DNA of 63,963 nucleotides, taken from NCBI GenBank assembly GCA_964574395.1, contig CAZNNL010000003.1:1-63963 (forward strand), given 5' to 3'. Shown here piece after piece: positions 52,332-60,311 of the stretch. Positions within the stretch are counted from its first letter, which is position 1; each line of letters begins with the position of its first letter. Below the pieces are notes generated by a model. It worked only from the letters and a program-made list of their open reading frames with translations, was not told the origin of the DNA and made no database searches. Both the position numbers and the translations under genes were made by a program. This DNA comes from JAXGQD01 sp964574395. GTDB taxonomy: Bacteria > Bacillota > Clostridia > Saccharofermentanales > Fastidiosipilaceae.

Positions 52332-53261
52332 TCATTCGTGCCATTTTTCAATATAATCTGAAGCATTCAAAGCAGCGATAGATGCGTCACCCGTAGCGGT
52401 AACAATCTGTCTCAGATGCTTCACGTTTACGTCGCCTGCAGAATAAATCCCGGCCACATTAGTGTGCATGTCTTTATCAGTAATAACGAAACCTTCTTCG
52501 TCGAGCATTCCGGGGAAGTTCACGAAAGAAGTATTGGCATCGAGACCAATCATCGGGAAGACACCGCTGCATTCCACTTCAAGCTCCTGACTCTCGTCTA
52601 GGCTGCTAACAAATTTTACGGACTTAACAAGACCATCTTCACCGACAATTTCAACAGGTTTATAATTCTTAATCCATTCGATTTTCGGATTCGCGATCAG
52701 GTCAGTCTGTGTCGTTTTTTCGGCGCGTGAAACATCTCTACGCGTAACGATTTTCACTTCTTTGGCAAAACGCGACAAGTAAATCGCATCCTCAAAAGCT
52801 GTATTTCCTCCCCCAATCACCACAACCGTTTTGTTGCGGAAGAATGCGCCATCACAGACTGCACAATAGGAAAGTCCAAGTCCGTAATACTCGACTTCAC
52901 CTGGGATGCCGAGGTGCTTTTCTACGGTACCCGAAGCAATGATGACAGCTTTGCCACGATAAACTTCATCGTCACACACGACCTCTTTCCACGCCCCCAG
53001 GTCTTTAATATCCGTTACAGTCGCCATCAGGTGTGTAGCACCAAAAGCAGTGCTGTGCGCAAACATTTGCTCAGCAAGTTGTGGACCAGAAACGGATTCG
53101 ATTCCAGGCCAGTTTTCAATATTGGGAGTAAGCGTAACCTTGCCTCCCGGTACACCTTTTTCGATCATTAAGACTTTCAATTCGGCGCGGCTCGCATAAA
53201 TTGCTGCAGTCATCCCCGCAGGACCGCCTCCGACAATAATTACATCATATGTATTTTCCAT
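52332..53261 (-). CDS. trxB: Thioredoxin reductase
   Basis: A 309-residue FAD/NADPH enzyme with GGGPAGMTAAIYASRAELKV at the start, the redox pair in SYCAVCDGAFF, the NADPH loop VVIGGGNTAFEDA and the C-terminal GIYSAGDVNVKHLRQIVTATGDASIAA. The length is normal. It has its own good promoter. It is the last gene on the left side of the composition change and holds the last octamer (52763) before it. Confidence 0.96.
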   Translation of the reverse strand: MENTYDVIIVGGGPAGMTAAIYASRAELKVLMIEKGVPGGKVTLTPNIENWPGIESVSGPQLAEQMFAHSTAFGATHLMATVTDIKDLGAWKEVVCDDEVYRGKAVIIASGTVEKHLGIPGEVEYYGLGLSYCAVCDGAFFRNKTVVVIGGGNTAFEDAIYLSRFAKEVKIVTRRDVSRAEKTTQTDLIANPKIEWIKNYKPVEIVGEDGLVKSVKFVSSLDESQELEVECSGVFPMIGLDANTSFVNFPGMLDEEGFVITDKDMHTNVAGIYSAGDVNVKHLRQIVTATGDASIAALNASDYIEKWHE

Positions 53262-53353
53262 TCATAACCTCGGTTCTTTTATCGCAATATTTTGCTTCTA
53301 ATCAATGTTTACAAAAACCTAATAGTTCAGATTTTTTACTAATTGCATCCAAC

Positions 53354-53382
53354 AGTATAAAAGAAATTCTGCTATTTGACAA
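53354..53382 (-). promoter_or_regulatory. Promoter of trxB
   Basis: On the minus strand TTGTCA (53382-53377), 17 bases, then TATACT (53359-53354): five of six matches in each box, about 90 bases before the trxB start. Confidence 0.65.
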
Positions 53383-53404
53383 AATGATTACATTTGCGAT
53401 AAAA

Positions 53405-53418
53405 CGAACAATCGTTCT
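53405..53418. promoter_or_regulatory. LexA (SOS)-like box
   Basis: CGAACAATCGTTCT fits CGAAC-N4-GTTCG at nine of ten defined positions. It touches a plus-strand TTGACA and is about 20 bases upstream of the trxB -35 on the other strand, so a repressor here could control the rightward transcript. Confidence 0.45.
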
Positions 53419-53445
53419 TGACAATTGCAGCACGAATTGTAAAAT
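53418..53445 (+). promoter_or_regulatory. Rightward promoter beside the LexA-like box
   Basis: A perfect TTGACA (53418-53423), 16 bases and TAAAAT (53440-53445). It points at the 44-codon ORF at 53551. Confidence 0.5.
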
Positions 53446-53550
53446 AAAGAAAAACAGAACAAACATTCTTATTTTCGAAATATAGCATTCAGAAATTAAG
53501 AGTAAAGTGCAAGTTACATGCATTTGTATAAGAAGGAAATGAGGAAAAAT

Positions 53551-53685
53551 ATGCTCAACTTACTATTCGCATTCTATATCCGATGTGTATTGTCAAGGGG
53601 AAAGTTGAAACCATGGTGCCATATCTTAAAAAGGGCCCGAGCAATCAATGCAGGGGCCACGAGTTTATACATAAATCGTGATTAA
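53551..53685 (+). CDS. Short ORF of unknown function, possibly a truncated gene start
   Basis: 44 residues: a hydrophobic start (MLNLLFAFYI) and a basic remainder (SRGKLKP, LKRARAIN). The ATG follows AAGGAAATGAGG at good spacing and lies behind a promoter with a LexA-like box. I cannot match it to a family. It could be a small SOS-controlled peptide or the first part of a gene cut at the junction. Confidence 0.3.
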   Translation: MLNLLFAFYIRCVLSRGKLKPWCHILKRARAINAGATSLYINRD

Positions 53686-53748
53686 TCGCCTGTTCACATC
53701 TTGCTTCCCTCGTATATGCGCTATATAATAATGTAGTTAGAGTTCTGA

Positions 53749-53943
53749 AAAGAGCCATGGAATATCTTCGGTAACAGATCCAGTTTAGCTGTGTCTGCTC
53801 AGGCGGCAGAGCAAAGTGATGTGCTTTTTTTCACCTTTGAGCAGATCATGAATATTTACCTCGGTGCCTGTGGGCTTCAAAATGCACTCGGTCTAATCGT
53901 ACCCGACCGTGACGAGCTCCAAAAATATTTCAAAATGCTGTGA
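53749..53943 (+). pseudogene. Gene remnant, perhaps of a Crp/Fnr-family regulator
   Basis: An open frame of 64 codons without a plausible start. Its middle, SAQAAEQSDVLFFTFEQIM followed by YLGACGLQNALG, resembles the end of the cyclic-nucleotide-binding-like domain of Fnr-type regulators of anaerobes (LFFDF..I...C..AC.FHN). The helix-turn-helix is missing. Crp/Fnr genes often stand next to asr operons, which supports the guess. The resemblance is weak. Confidence 0.35.
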
Positions 53944-54033
53944 TAAATATCGCGGCACTCTTTTCTCCACAATGTTATTATTTTATCAATAAAGGCAAAA
54001 TTTTTTAAAAATCGAACGTTAAGGAGGTTTTTT

Positions 54034-54804
54034 ATGTTTTCAGAAGAAGTCGCCGCTGTTGCAAAGGTGGCGGAAAACAAAACGGGCTTACTGAAAAAAA
54101 ACCCAGTGGGATACTTTCTCGCCTCTATGCTGGCGGGTGCCTATGTAGGGTTTGGCATTTTGCTGATTTTCACCATTGGTGGCCTGCTAAACGGCGCACC
54201 CCACACTAAAATCATCATGGGCGTATCCTTTGGAATAGCGCTTAGTTTGGTGGTGATTGCGGGCAGTGAACTCTTCACAGGCAACAACTTTGTCATGAGC
54301 CTGGGGCTAATGAACAAAACGGTCAAATTGGAGGAAACCATCAAGCTGTGGGTGATCTGCTGGCTGGGCAATTGGGCTGGCTCTGCTTTGCTTGCCCTAC
54401 TTTTTTGGGGAGCGGGCTACGCAACAGGCGATGTGGGTAGTTTTATTGCAAATGCAGCTGCCGCAAAAATGAGTGTGCCGGTTTTTCCGCTGCTGATGCG
54501 AGGAATACTCTGCAATGCACTGGTTTGCCTCGGTGTATGGTGCACCATGAGGTGTAAAAGCGAAAGCGGCAAGCTTATCATGATTTTCTGGTGCCTGTTT
54601 GCCTTTATCACCAGTGGTTTTGAACACAGCGTTGCCAACATGACATTGCTCACCATCGGGCTCTTGTCCCCCATGGGAGCGGCAGTAAGCATCAGCGGCT
54701 ACTTCTACAACCTTCTGGTGGTCACCTTGGGCAATATGTTGGGCGGCATTTTACTGGTTGCGCTGCCTTATCAGATTATCGCAAAGCGAAAGGATGTGAA
54801 ATAA
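54034..54804 (+). CDS. Formate/nitrite-transporter-family channel, probably for hydrosulfide (HSC-like)
   Basis: A 256-residue FNT protein with six membrane segments. FNT hallmarks include LAGAYVGFGILLIFTIGG, GSELFTGNNFVMSLGL, WLGNWAGSALLALLFW and SGFEHSVANMTLL. FNT channels pass small anions such as formate, nitrite or HS-. A clostridial FNT linked to asrABC is known to be a hydrosulfide channel, and this gene directly precedes asrABC, so export of the sulfide made by AsrABC is the likely job. AAGGAGG precedes the ATG and the stop overlaps asrA. Confidence 0.85.
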   Translation: MFSEEVAAVAKVAENKTGLLKKNPVGYFLASMLAGAYVGFGILLIFTIGGLLNGAPHTKIIMGVSFGIALSLVVIAGSELFTGNNFVMSLGLMNKTVKLEETIKLWVICWLGNWAGSALLALLFWGAGYATGDVGSFIANAAAAKMSVPVFPLLMRGILCNALVCLGVWCTMRCKSESGKLIMIFWCLFAFITSGFEHSVANMTLLTIGLLSPMGAAVSISGYFYNLLVVTLGNMLGGILLVALPYQIIAKRKDVK

Positions 54805-55817
54805 TGGGATATCGTTTTTCTAAAGATGGACTGAACCAGGTATTTGTGGAACTCGGAAAAAAATATCGGCTGTTCGCTCCAAAGTGTTTCCCAGGACAGG
54901 GGGAGTTTTCTGATACCGACTCCATCCGTTATGGAGAGATCACCTCTGTGGAAGAATTGGAGCTGTCGAGAAAAAGCAGTCATACATTTAAAGAGGTGCT
55001 ACTGCCAATCTCCGAAACATTGTTTTTCTTCACAGAGGACAGTGTCAAAGAGGCAGACCCGCCAACAAAAGATGCAATTATCTTTCTACGCAGCTGCGAT
55101 CTCCACGCCCTGCGCCGACAGGATGAGATTTATCTGAATAACGGCACAGAAGATTACTACTATAGGCGCTTGCGGGAGAAAATCAAAGTCATACTGATTG
55201 GCTGTCCCACAGCCTTTGAGAATTGCTTCTGTGTAGATATGGGAACGAATGTTTCCGAAAACTACGACGCAAGTCTAGACCTTCGGGATGGAAAGTATGA
55301 AATGGACTGTAGCGAGCCTCGTTGGGATGCGTGCTTTACAAAAAACGCCGAAGAAGCGCTGGATGTTCGACCCGCTTATGTGAAGGACACACCGGTACGA
55401 GTCAATATTCCAGAACATCTCACTGCATCTGTGGCGAAGAGCAACATGTGGGATGAGTACGATGCACGGTGTATTGCTTGCGGCCGGTGCAATTTTAGTT
55501 GTCCCACATGCACCTGCTACACTATGCAAGATATTTTTTATACCGATAACGGCAAGGCTGGAGAGCGGCGCAGAGTATGGGCCTCCTGCATGGTGGACGG
55601 TTTCACCAATGTGGCGGGTGGCGGATCTTATCGTCAAAAGCATGGCCAGCGGATGCGCTTTAAGGTACTGCACAAGGTACTGGATTACAAACAGCGCTTC
55701 GGCTATCACATGTGCGTGGGATGCGGTCGATGTGATGATGTTTGCCCGGAGTATATAAGCTTTTCCCACGCGGTAAACAAACTGGCGGATGCCATGAAGG
55801 AGGTGGAAGCGAAATGA
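54804..55817 (+). CDS. asrA: Anaerobic sulfite reductase subunit A
   Basis: A 337-residue iron-sulfur subunit. Two ferredoxin-like clusters are visible in the C-terminal half: CIACGRCNFSCPTCTC near residue 222 and CVGCGRCDDVCPEY near 309. It passes electrons from AsrB to the siroheme subunit AsrC. The start overlaps the channel gene stop by one base and the stop overlaps asrB (ATGA). Confidence 0.95.
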   Translation: MGYRFSKDGLNQVFVELGKKYRLFAPKCFPGQGEFSDTDSIRYGEITSVEELELSRKSSHTFKEVLLPISETLFFFTEDSVKEADPPTKDAIIFLRSCDLHALRRQDEIYLNNGTEDYYYRRLREKIKVILIGCPTAFENCFCVDMGTNVSENYDASLDLRDGKYEMDCSEPRWDACFTKNAEEALDVRPAYVKDTPVRVNIPEHLTASVAKSNMWDEYDARCIACGRCNFSCPTCTCYTMQDIFYTDNGKAGERRRVWASCMVDGFTNVAGGGSYRQKHGQRMRFKVLHKVLDYKQRFGYHMCVGCGRCDDVCPEYISFSHAVNKLADAMKEVEAK

Positions 55818-56608
55818 TAGTGAACGAATATGTTCCTTTTGCATCCCAAGTGCTTAGTGTGTACAAGCACACTGAAATTGAGTATACCTTTCGCATGTCT
55901 TATGAAGGTGCTGTAAAGCCCGGTCAGTTTTTTGAGGTATCTCTACCTAAGTATGGCGAGGCTCCTATCTCGGTTTCCGGTATCGGTGAAGGCTTTGTGG
56001 AATTGACGATCCGCCGAGTAGGTAAGGTGACCGATGAAATCTTCGAACATTATGAGGGAGACAAGCTGTTTATCCGTGGCCCCTACGGAAATGGATTTGA
56101 CGTAGAAACATTCAAAGGCAAGGAACTGGTAGTGGTGGCGGGTGGCACCGGGCTTTCTCCGGTACGAGGTGTAGTAGATTATTTTGCTTCACACCCCAAG
56201 GAAGTTCAAAGCCTCGCATTGGTAGCTGGCTTTAAAACACCGGGAGATATTTTATTTCTTGAGGATATCGGTCGGTGGAAGCAAACCGCTGATGTAATTC
56301 TCACTGTGGATTGTGGTGAAGCAGATTTTGCTTGCCAGGTTGGCCTTGTCACCGAACACTTGCCCAAATTAAAACTTCAGGATGGCGCCACTGCCGCCGC
56401 TATTGTCGTGGGCCCGCCCGCAATGATGCGTTTTGCCTGCCTTGGTTTGCTGGATCTGGGATTTGCTGAGGAAAATATCTGGATCAGCCAAGAACGCAAG
56501 ATGTGCTGTGGCATTGGTAAATGCGGACACTGCAAAATAAATGATGTCTATGTCTGCGTGGACGGACCGGTGTTCAACTATACCAAAGGGAAAACCCTGG
56601 TGGATTAG
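55814..56608 (+). CDS. asrB: Anaerobic sulfite reductase subunit B
   Basis: A 264-residue FAD/NAD-binding subunit that takes electrons from NAD(P)H. It has the flavin-binding APISVSGIG, the nucleotide loop ELVVVAGGTGLSPVRGVVDY and a C-terminal 2Fe-2S Cys group (CCGIGKCGHCKIND ... CVDGP). The ATG at 55814 overlaps the asrA stop; an in-frame start at 55742 lies inside asrA and is rejected. Confidence 0.95.
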   Translation: MIVNEYVPFASQVLSVYKHTEIEYTFRMSYEGAVKPGQFFEVSLPKYGEAPISVSGIGEGFVELTIRRVGKVTDEIFEHYEGDKLFIRGPYGNGFDVETFKGKELVVVAGGTGLSPVRGVVDYFASHPKEVQSLALVAGFKTPGDILFLEDIGRWKQTADVILTVDCGEADFACQVGLVTEHLPKLKLQDGATAAAIVVGPPAMMRFACLGLLDLGFAEENIWISQERKMCCGIGKCGHCKINDVYVCVDGPVFNYTKGKTLVD

Positions 56609-56620
56609 GAGGAAGGAAAA

Positions 56621-57610
56621 ATGAGCATGGATCTCAACACAAAAACGCTGAAAAAGAACGCCTTCCGCGTCACCAAGGTGCGGAATAAAACGGCCAGCCG
56701 TATTCGAGTACCGGGCGGACACTTGGATGCAAATTTGCTGAAGGAAATTGGTGCCATCGCCCAAGAATACGGCAACGGAACAGTGCATATCACCTCTCGC
56801 CAAGGCTTTGAAGTGCCAGGTATCGACTACGCGGATATGCCCGAGGTAAATCAAAGACTCCAGCCCATCATTGAGAGTCTGGGCATCAATCAAACTGCTC
56901 CCAACACTGGCTACCCCGCCGCAGGGACTCGCAATGTCACCGCCTGCATTGGCAACAAGGTTTGCCCCTACGCCTGTTATGACACATCTTCCTTTGCAAA
57001 ACGCATCGAACAGGCTATTTTTCCCAACGACCTGCACTTCAAGGTGGCTCTCACCGGCTGCCCCAATGACTGCGCCAAGGTGCGAATGCACGATTTTGGC
57101 ATTATGGGCATGACCCGACCGGAGCTGGATAAAAATCGCTGTGTTTCTTGCGGGGCATGCGAGAAATACTGTCGAAAAAAATCGGTACAGGCCATTGAAA
57201 TGGTCAATGAGCGCCCTCAGCGCAATGAGGAAAAATGTATCGGTTGTGGTGAATGTGTGATCAACTGCCCTATGCGTGCCTGGACACGTGGTGAAGGTTC
57301 TGATAAGCGCTATCGTCTGACACTGTTTGGTCGCACCGGCAAGCGCAATCCCCGATTAGGTGAGGATTTCATCAAGGGGGTCGATGAGGAGAGTATCGTA
57401 AAAATCATTCTCAACACCTATGATTATGTGAAGCAGTACATCGACAAGGACGCTCCCGGCGGCAAAGAGCATATTGGATATATCGTGGATCGCACCGGCT
57501 TTGAGGAGTACAAAAAGTGGGCGCTCAAGGACGTCTCACTGCCGCCCGAGGCGGTGGTGTATGGTCCAATCTACTGGAAGGGGCCTAAGTACGCCGAGAT
57601 GCTTCTGTGA
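56621..57610 (+). CDS. asrC: Anaerobic sulfite reductase subunit C (siroheme)
   Basis: A 329-residue catalytic subunit that reduces sulfite to sulfide. The siroheme/4Fe-4S motif is TACIGNKVCPYACYDTSSFA and VALTGCPNDCAKVRMHDF, followed by two extra ferredoxin-type clusters (CVSCGACEKYC, CIGCGECVINCP). GGAGGAAGG precedes the ATG. No siroheme synthesis genes accompany the operon, so siroheme must come from elsewhere. Confidence 0.96.
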   Translation: MSMDLNTKTLKKNAFRVTKVRNKTASRIRVPGGHLDANLLKEIGAIAQEYGNGTVHITSRQGFEVPGIDYADMPEVNQRLQPIIESLGINQTAPNTGYPAAGTRNVTACIGNKVCPYACYDTSSFAKRIEQAIFPNDLHFKVALTGCPNDCAKVRMHDFGIMGMTRPELDKNRCVSCGACEKYCRKKSVQAIEMVNERPQRNEEKCIGCGECVINCPMRAWTRGEGSDKRYRLTLFGRTGKRNPRLGEDFIKGVDEESIVKIILNTYDYVKQYIDKDAPGGKEHIGYIVDRTGFEEYKKWALKDVSLPPEAVVYGPIYWKGPKYAEMLL

Positions 57611-58503
57611 TGAAATCGGGTAAAATAGTTGCAGTATTGTTGTCGGCGACACTGCTGATGACAAGTTTTTTTGGATGTGGCCAGAAATTGCAAAACATCT
57701 CACTTGGAGAGGAGCCACCTCAGCGGGTGGTGGCGCTCTCCTCCTCGCTGGCGGAAATCTGGCTGTTGGCGGGAGGACATCTCGTTGGCACCACCAGTGA
57801 CACCGTGGAGCGGGAGTTTTCAGAACTCCCCAAGGATATCACAGTAGTGGGTACGGTGAAGGAGCCGGGATTGGAGGCCATTTTAGATTTGCGTCCGGAT
57901 TTCGTCATCCTAAGTGCCGACCTTGCCGGGCACCTGGCGCTGGGGCAGGCATTGACCAATGGGAACATTCCTCATATATACATTCATGTAGAGACTTTTC
58001 CTGACTATTACGACACGCTGGAGTTCTTTTGCTCTATGACAGGAAACACTGAGCTTTTCGAGCAAAACGGTGAGGCGGTTAAGGAACATATCGACCGCCT
58101 GCTAGCGGAGTATGAACCACCCTCCATCGCTGCCAGCTACCTGCTGTTACGGGTACATTCCTCAGGTGGCAAGGTCATTGCGCAGGATCATGTGGCCTGC
58201 GACATTCTAGGTGATTTGGGAGCGATCAATATCGCCGCTCAAAACCAAAGTCTGCTCAGTGATTTAAGCCTGGAGGTTATACTGGAGCAGGACCCTGATT
58301 TTATTTTTGTTGTAACTATGGGGGAAGAAGCGGTTGCCCTACAAACACTGGAGCAGATATTTGCGGTGCAGCCTGCCTGGCAAAAGCTAAGCGCGGTGGG
58401 TCAACAACGGGTTCACATACTACCCAAAGCACTATTCCACTATAAGCCCAATGTGAAATGGGGAGAGGCCTATGAGACGCTTATCCAACTGCTTACAGCG
58501 TAA
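57610..58503 (+). CDS. Iron-chelate-type ABC transporter substrate-binding lipoprotein
   Basis: A 297-residue class III binding protein (FecB/BtuF type): lipoprotein signal ending in TSFFGCGQ, the QRVVALSSSLAEIWLLAGG start and the LRPDFVILSAD segment. Substrates of the family are ferric siderophores, heme, or cobalamin. It overlaps the asrC stop (TGATG; a GTG at 57607 is possible), so it is translationally tied to the sulfite reductase. Iron or tetrapyrrole supply for AsrC is an attractive but unproven role. Confidence 0.85.
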   Translation: MKSGKIVAVLLSATLLMTSFFGCGQKLQNISLGEEPPQRVVALSSSLAEIWLLAGGHLVGTTSDTVEREFSELPKDITVVGTVKEPGLEAILDLRPDFVILSADLAGHLALGQALTNGNIPHIYIHVETFPDYYDTLEFFCSMTGNTELFEQNGEAVKEHIDRLLAEYEPPSIAASYLLLRVHSSGGKVIAQDHVACDILGDLGAINIAAQNQSLLSDLSLEVILEQDPDFIFVVTMGEEAVALQTLEQIFAVQPAWQKLSAVGQQRVHILPKALFHYKPNVKWGEAYETLIQLLTA

Positions 58504-59491
58504 AAATCAAGGAAGCAGCTTGCTTTGGCTAGGAGGCGGCATCTTAACGGTGCTGGTGCTGTTTCTCAGCCTGGCGATAGGAGCCGGAACAGTACCCACT
58601 ACTGACCTTTTGCGTGCGCTTTTTTCACCCGGCACCGATTCTCATGCAGCAAATATTCTCTATCTGGTGCGCCTGCCCCGAATGCTGGCCTGTGTGCTGT
58701 GCGGTGGATCGCTGGCCGTTAGTGGACTGCTCATCCAAACGGTGTTGCATACGCCCCTGGCCAGTCCAGGCATCATCGGGGTGAACGCGGGTTCGGGCTT
58801 TGCGGTAGTGCTGGTCTCCTTCTTGTTTCCAGCGGCATTGATCCCCCGTATTATGGCAGCTTTTTGCGGAGCCTTGGCTGCAGTGCTGCTGGTGTATGGC
58901 CTGGCTCGTAAAACGAGTGCGTCCAAACTGACCATCGTTTTGGCGGGGGTGGCGGTGTCCAGTCTCCTGTCTGCCTTCAGCGACACTCTCATTACCATCC
59001 ATCCTGCCGCCGTAATGGACAAGGCCGCCTTTTCCATGGGAGGATTTTCTGGCATAGGGCTACCGCAGGTGTTGCCCACGACACCAATAATACTTTGCTC
59101 AGTAGTGGCCGCAATGTTGATGGCAAGGCAGCTGGAAATCCTCACTATGGGGGACGAGGTGGCCGCTTCATTGGGAGTGCAGGTGGGCGCCATACGTTTT
59201 TGGACGCTGTTCTTCTCCGCACTGTTGGCCGCCTGCGCTGTCAGTGTCGGCGGACTAATCGGCTTCGTGGGTCTCATCGCGCCCCACATCGCGCGGCTGC
59301 TGTTTAGGGCCAGCTTTCCAAAGCTGATTGGATTTTCCTTTTGGCTTGGAAGCCTGCTCATGTTGGTGTGCGATTTGGTTGCCCGCACCCTCTTTCGCCC
59401 CTTTGAAGTGCCGACCGGCATTGTATTGGCCTTTGTGGGTACGCCCTTCTTTCTTTTTCTCCTGTTGACAAAAAGGAGGGAGCGAGTGTGA
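58472..59491 (+). CDS. FecCD-family ABC transporter permease
   Basis: A 339-residue permease with about ten membrane segments. Signatures: VRLPRMLACVLCGGSLAVSG, LLIQTVLHTPLASPGIIGVNAGSGF near residue 88 and the ATPase-contact GGLIGFVGLIAPHIARLL. It overlaps the binding-protein gene by 32 bases and its stop meets the ATPase start. It carries the chelate across the membrane. Confidence 0.93.
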   Translation: MRRLSNCLQRKNQGSSLLWLGGGILTVLVLFLSLAIGAGTVPTTDLLRALFSPGTDSHAANILYLVRLPRMLACVLCGGSLAVSGLLIQTVLHTPLASPGIIGVNAGSGFAVVLVSFLFPAALIPRIMAAFCGALAAVLLVYGLARKTSASKLTIVLAGVAVSSLLSAFSDTLITIHPAAVMDKAAFSMGGFSGIGLPQVLPTTPIILCSVVAAMLMARQLEILTMGDEVAASLGVQVGAIRFWTLFFSALLAACAVSVGGLIGFVGLIAPHIARLLFRASFPKLIGFSFWLGSLLMLVCDLVARTLFRPFEVPTGIVLAFVGTPFFLFLLLTKRRERV

Positions 59492-60249
59492 TGCGCATAC
59501 AAAACGCCTCTGTGTGCTTTGATGGAAAAATGGCATTGGATAATATCTCATTGGACATTCAGCCCGGCGAATTAATTGCGCTGATCGGCCCCAACGGAAG
59601 CGGAAAGTCCACTTTACTCAAGGCGCTTTCAGGGCAGTTGCCGCTGCGTAATGGAACGCTGTTGTTAGACGGCAGACGGGTCGACGCTCTTGCTCCAAGA
59701 GAGCGGGCGGCGTGCATTGCTTACTTTCCCCAGCATCGGCCTGTTCCCGATATGGATGTTTCCACCCTTGTGTCTCACGGTCGTTTCCCCTACCTTGGGT
59801 TTGGAAGGGTGATGAGCGAGCGAGATGAAGAATTGATCCAATCGGCGCTTACACGGGCCAATTTGCTGGGACTGGCTCACCGGCCGTTGGCCTCTCTTTC
59901 CGGCGGGGAACGGCAGCGTGCCTATCTTGCCATGCTGATGGCCCAGGATTCCGACATCCTACTGCTGGACGAACCAGCGACCTTTCTGGACATTTCTCAC
60001 CAGCTGGAGGTACTCACCATTCTGCGCGACTTGAACAAACTGGGAAAAACTGTTGTGTTTGCCGCTCACGACTTGCCCGGCACCTTTGACTGCGCCCGGC
60101 GTATTTTGTTGTTACAGGATGGTCGGATTGTCTGCGACGGACCGCCGCATCAATTGATGGAAAGCTCGGTTCTATCAAAGATATTCGGCGTAAACATCAC
60201 AAGGGCAACACACCAAGATGCATTGTTTTCTTATGAGCTGTCTAAGTGA
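59491..60249 (+). CDS. Iron-chelate ABC transporter ATP-binding protein (FecE/BtuD type)
   Basis: A 252-residue ATPase. Walker A GPNGSGKSTLLKAL near residue 36, signature LSGGERQRAYLAMLMAQ, Walker B ILLLDEPATFLDISHQ and the switch His in FAAHDLPG. The ATG at 59491 follows AAGGAGGG and overlaps the permease stop (TGATG). It is the last of seven genes that form one coupled operon with asrABC. Confidence 0.94.
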   Translation: MRIQNASVCFDGKMALDNISLDIQPGELIALIGPNGSGKSTLLKALSGQLPLRNGTLLLDGRRVDALAPRERAACIAYFPQHRPVPDMDVSTLVSHGRFPYLGFGRVMSERDEELIQSALTRANLLGLAHRPLASLSGGERQRAYLAMLMAQDSDILLLDEPATFLDISHQLEVLTILRDLNKLGKTVVFAAHDLPGTFDCARRILLLQDGRIVCDGPPHQLMESSVLSKIFGVNITRATHQDALFSYELSK

Positions 60250-60311
60250 ATGGAAACGCACACGCTAGCAATGTTTAAAGCAGATATCAAACGCAGAATC
60301 GAGGGTGATTT

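Larger units (their letters stand above)
53262..54033 (+). other. Junction zone without intact long genes
   Basis: 772 bases between trxB and the sulfite operon. It holds the trxB promoter, a LexA-like box with a plus-strand promoter, a 44-codon ORF and a gene remnant (separate entries). No octamer TGGCAAAA is found here. The zone looks like the scar of an insertion or deletion between resident and acquired DNA. Confidence 0.55.

Noticed and set aside
53302..53523. 73-codon minus-strand open frame upstream of trxB
   Set aside because: It covers the trxB promoter and A/T-rich sequence, has no ribosome site and no domain.
55275..57091. Long minus-strand open frames opposite asrA, asrB and asrC
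   Set aside because: They are shadows in GC-richer DNA; the plus-strand genes carry the iron-sulfur and siroheme motifs.
334..58385. TGGCAAAA as a codon-usage or protein-motif artefact (for example Gly-Lys-Thr loops)
   Set aside because: Only a few copies encode P-loops; copies use several reading frames on both strands and also occur between genes.
334..58385. TGGCAAAA as a Chi or FtsK orienting site
   Set aside because: Copies are split 25 to 23 between strands without visible polarity, whereas those sites follow the replication direction.
58660..59502. 280-codon minus-strand open frame opposite the FecCD permease
   Set aside because: It is a shadow of the permease gene, which has clear family motifs and overlaps its neighbours properly; the opposite frame has no domain.
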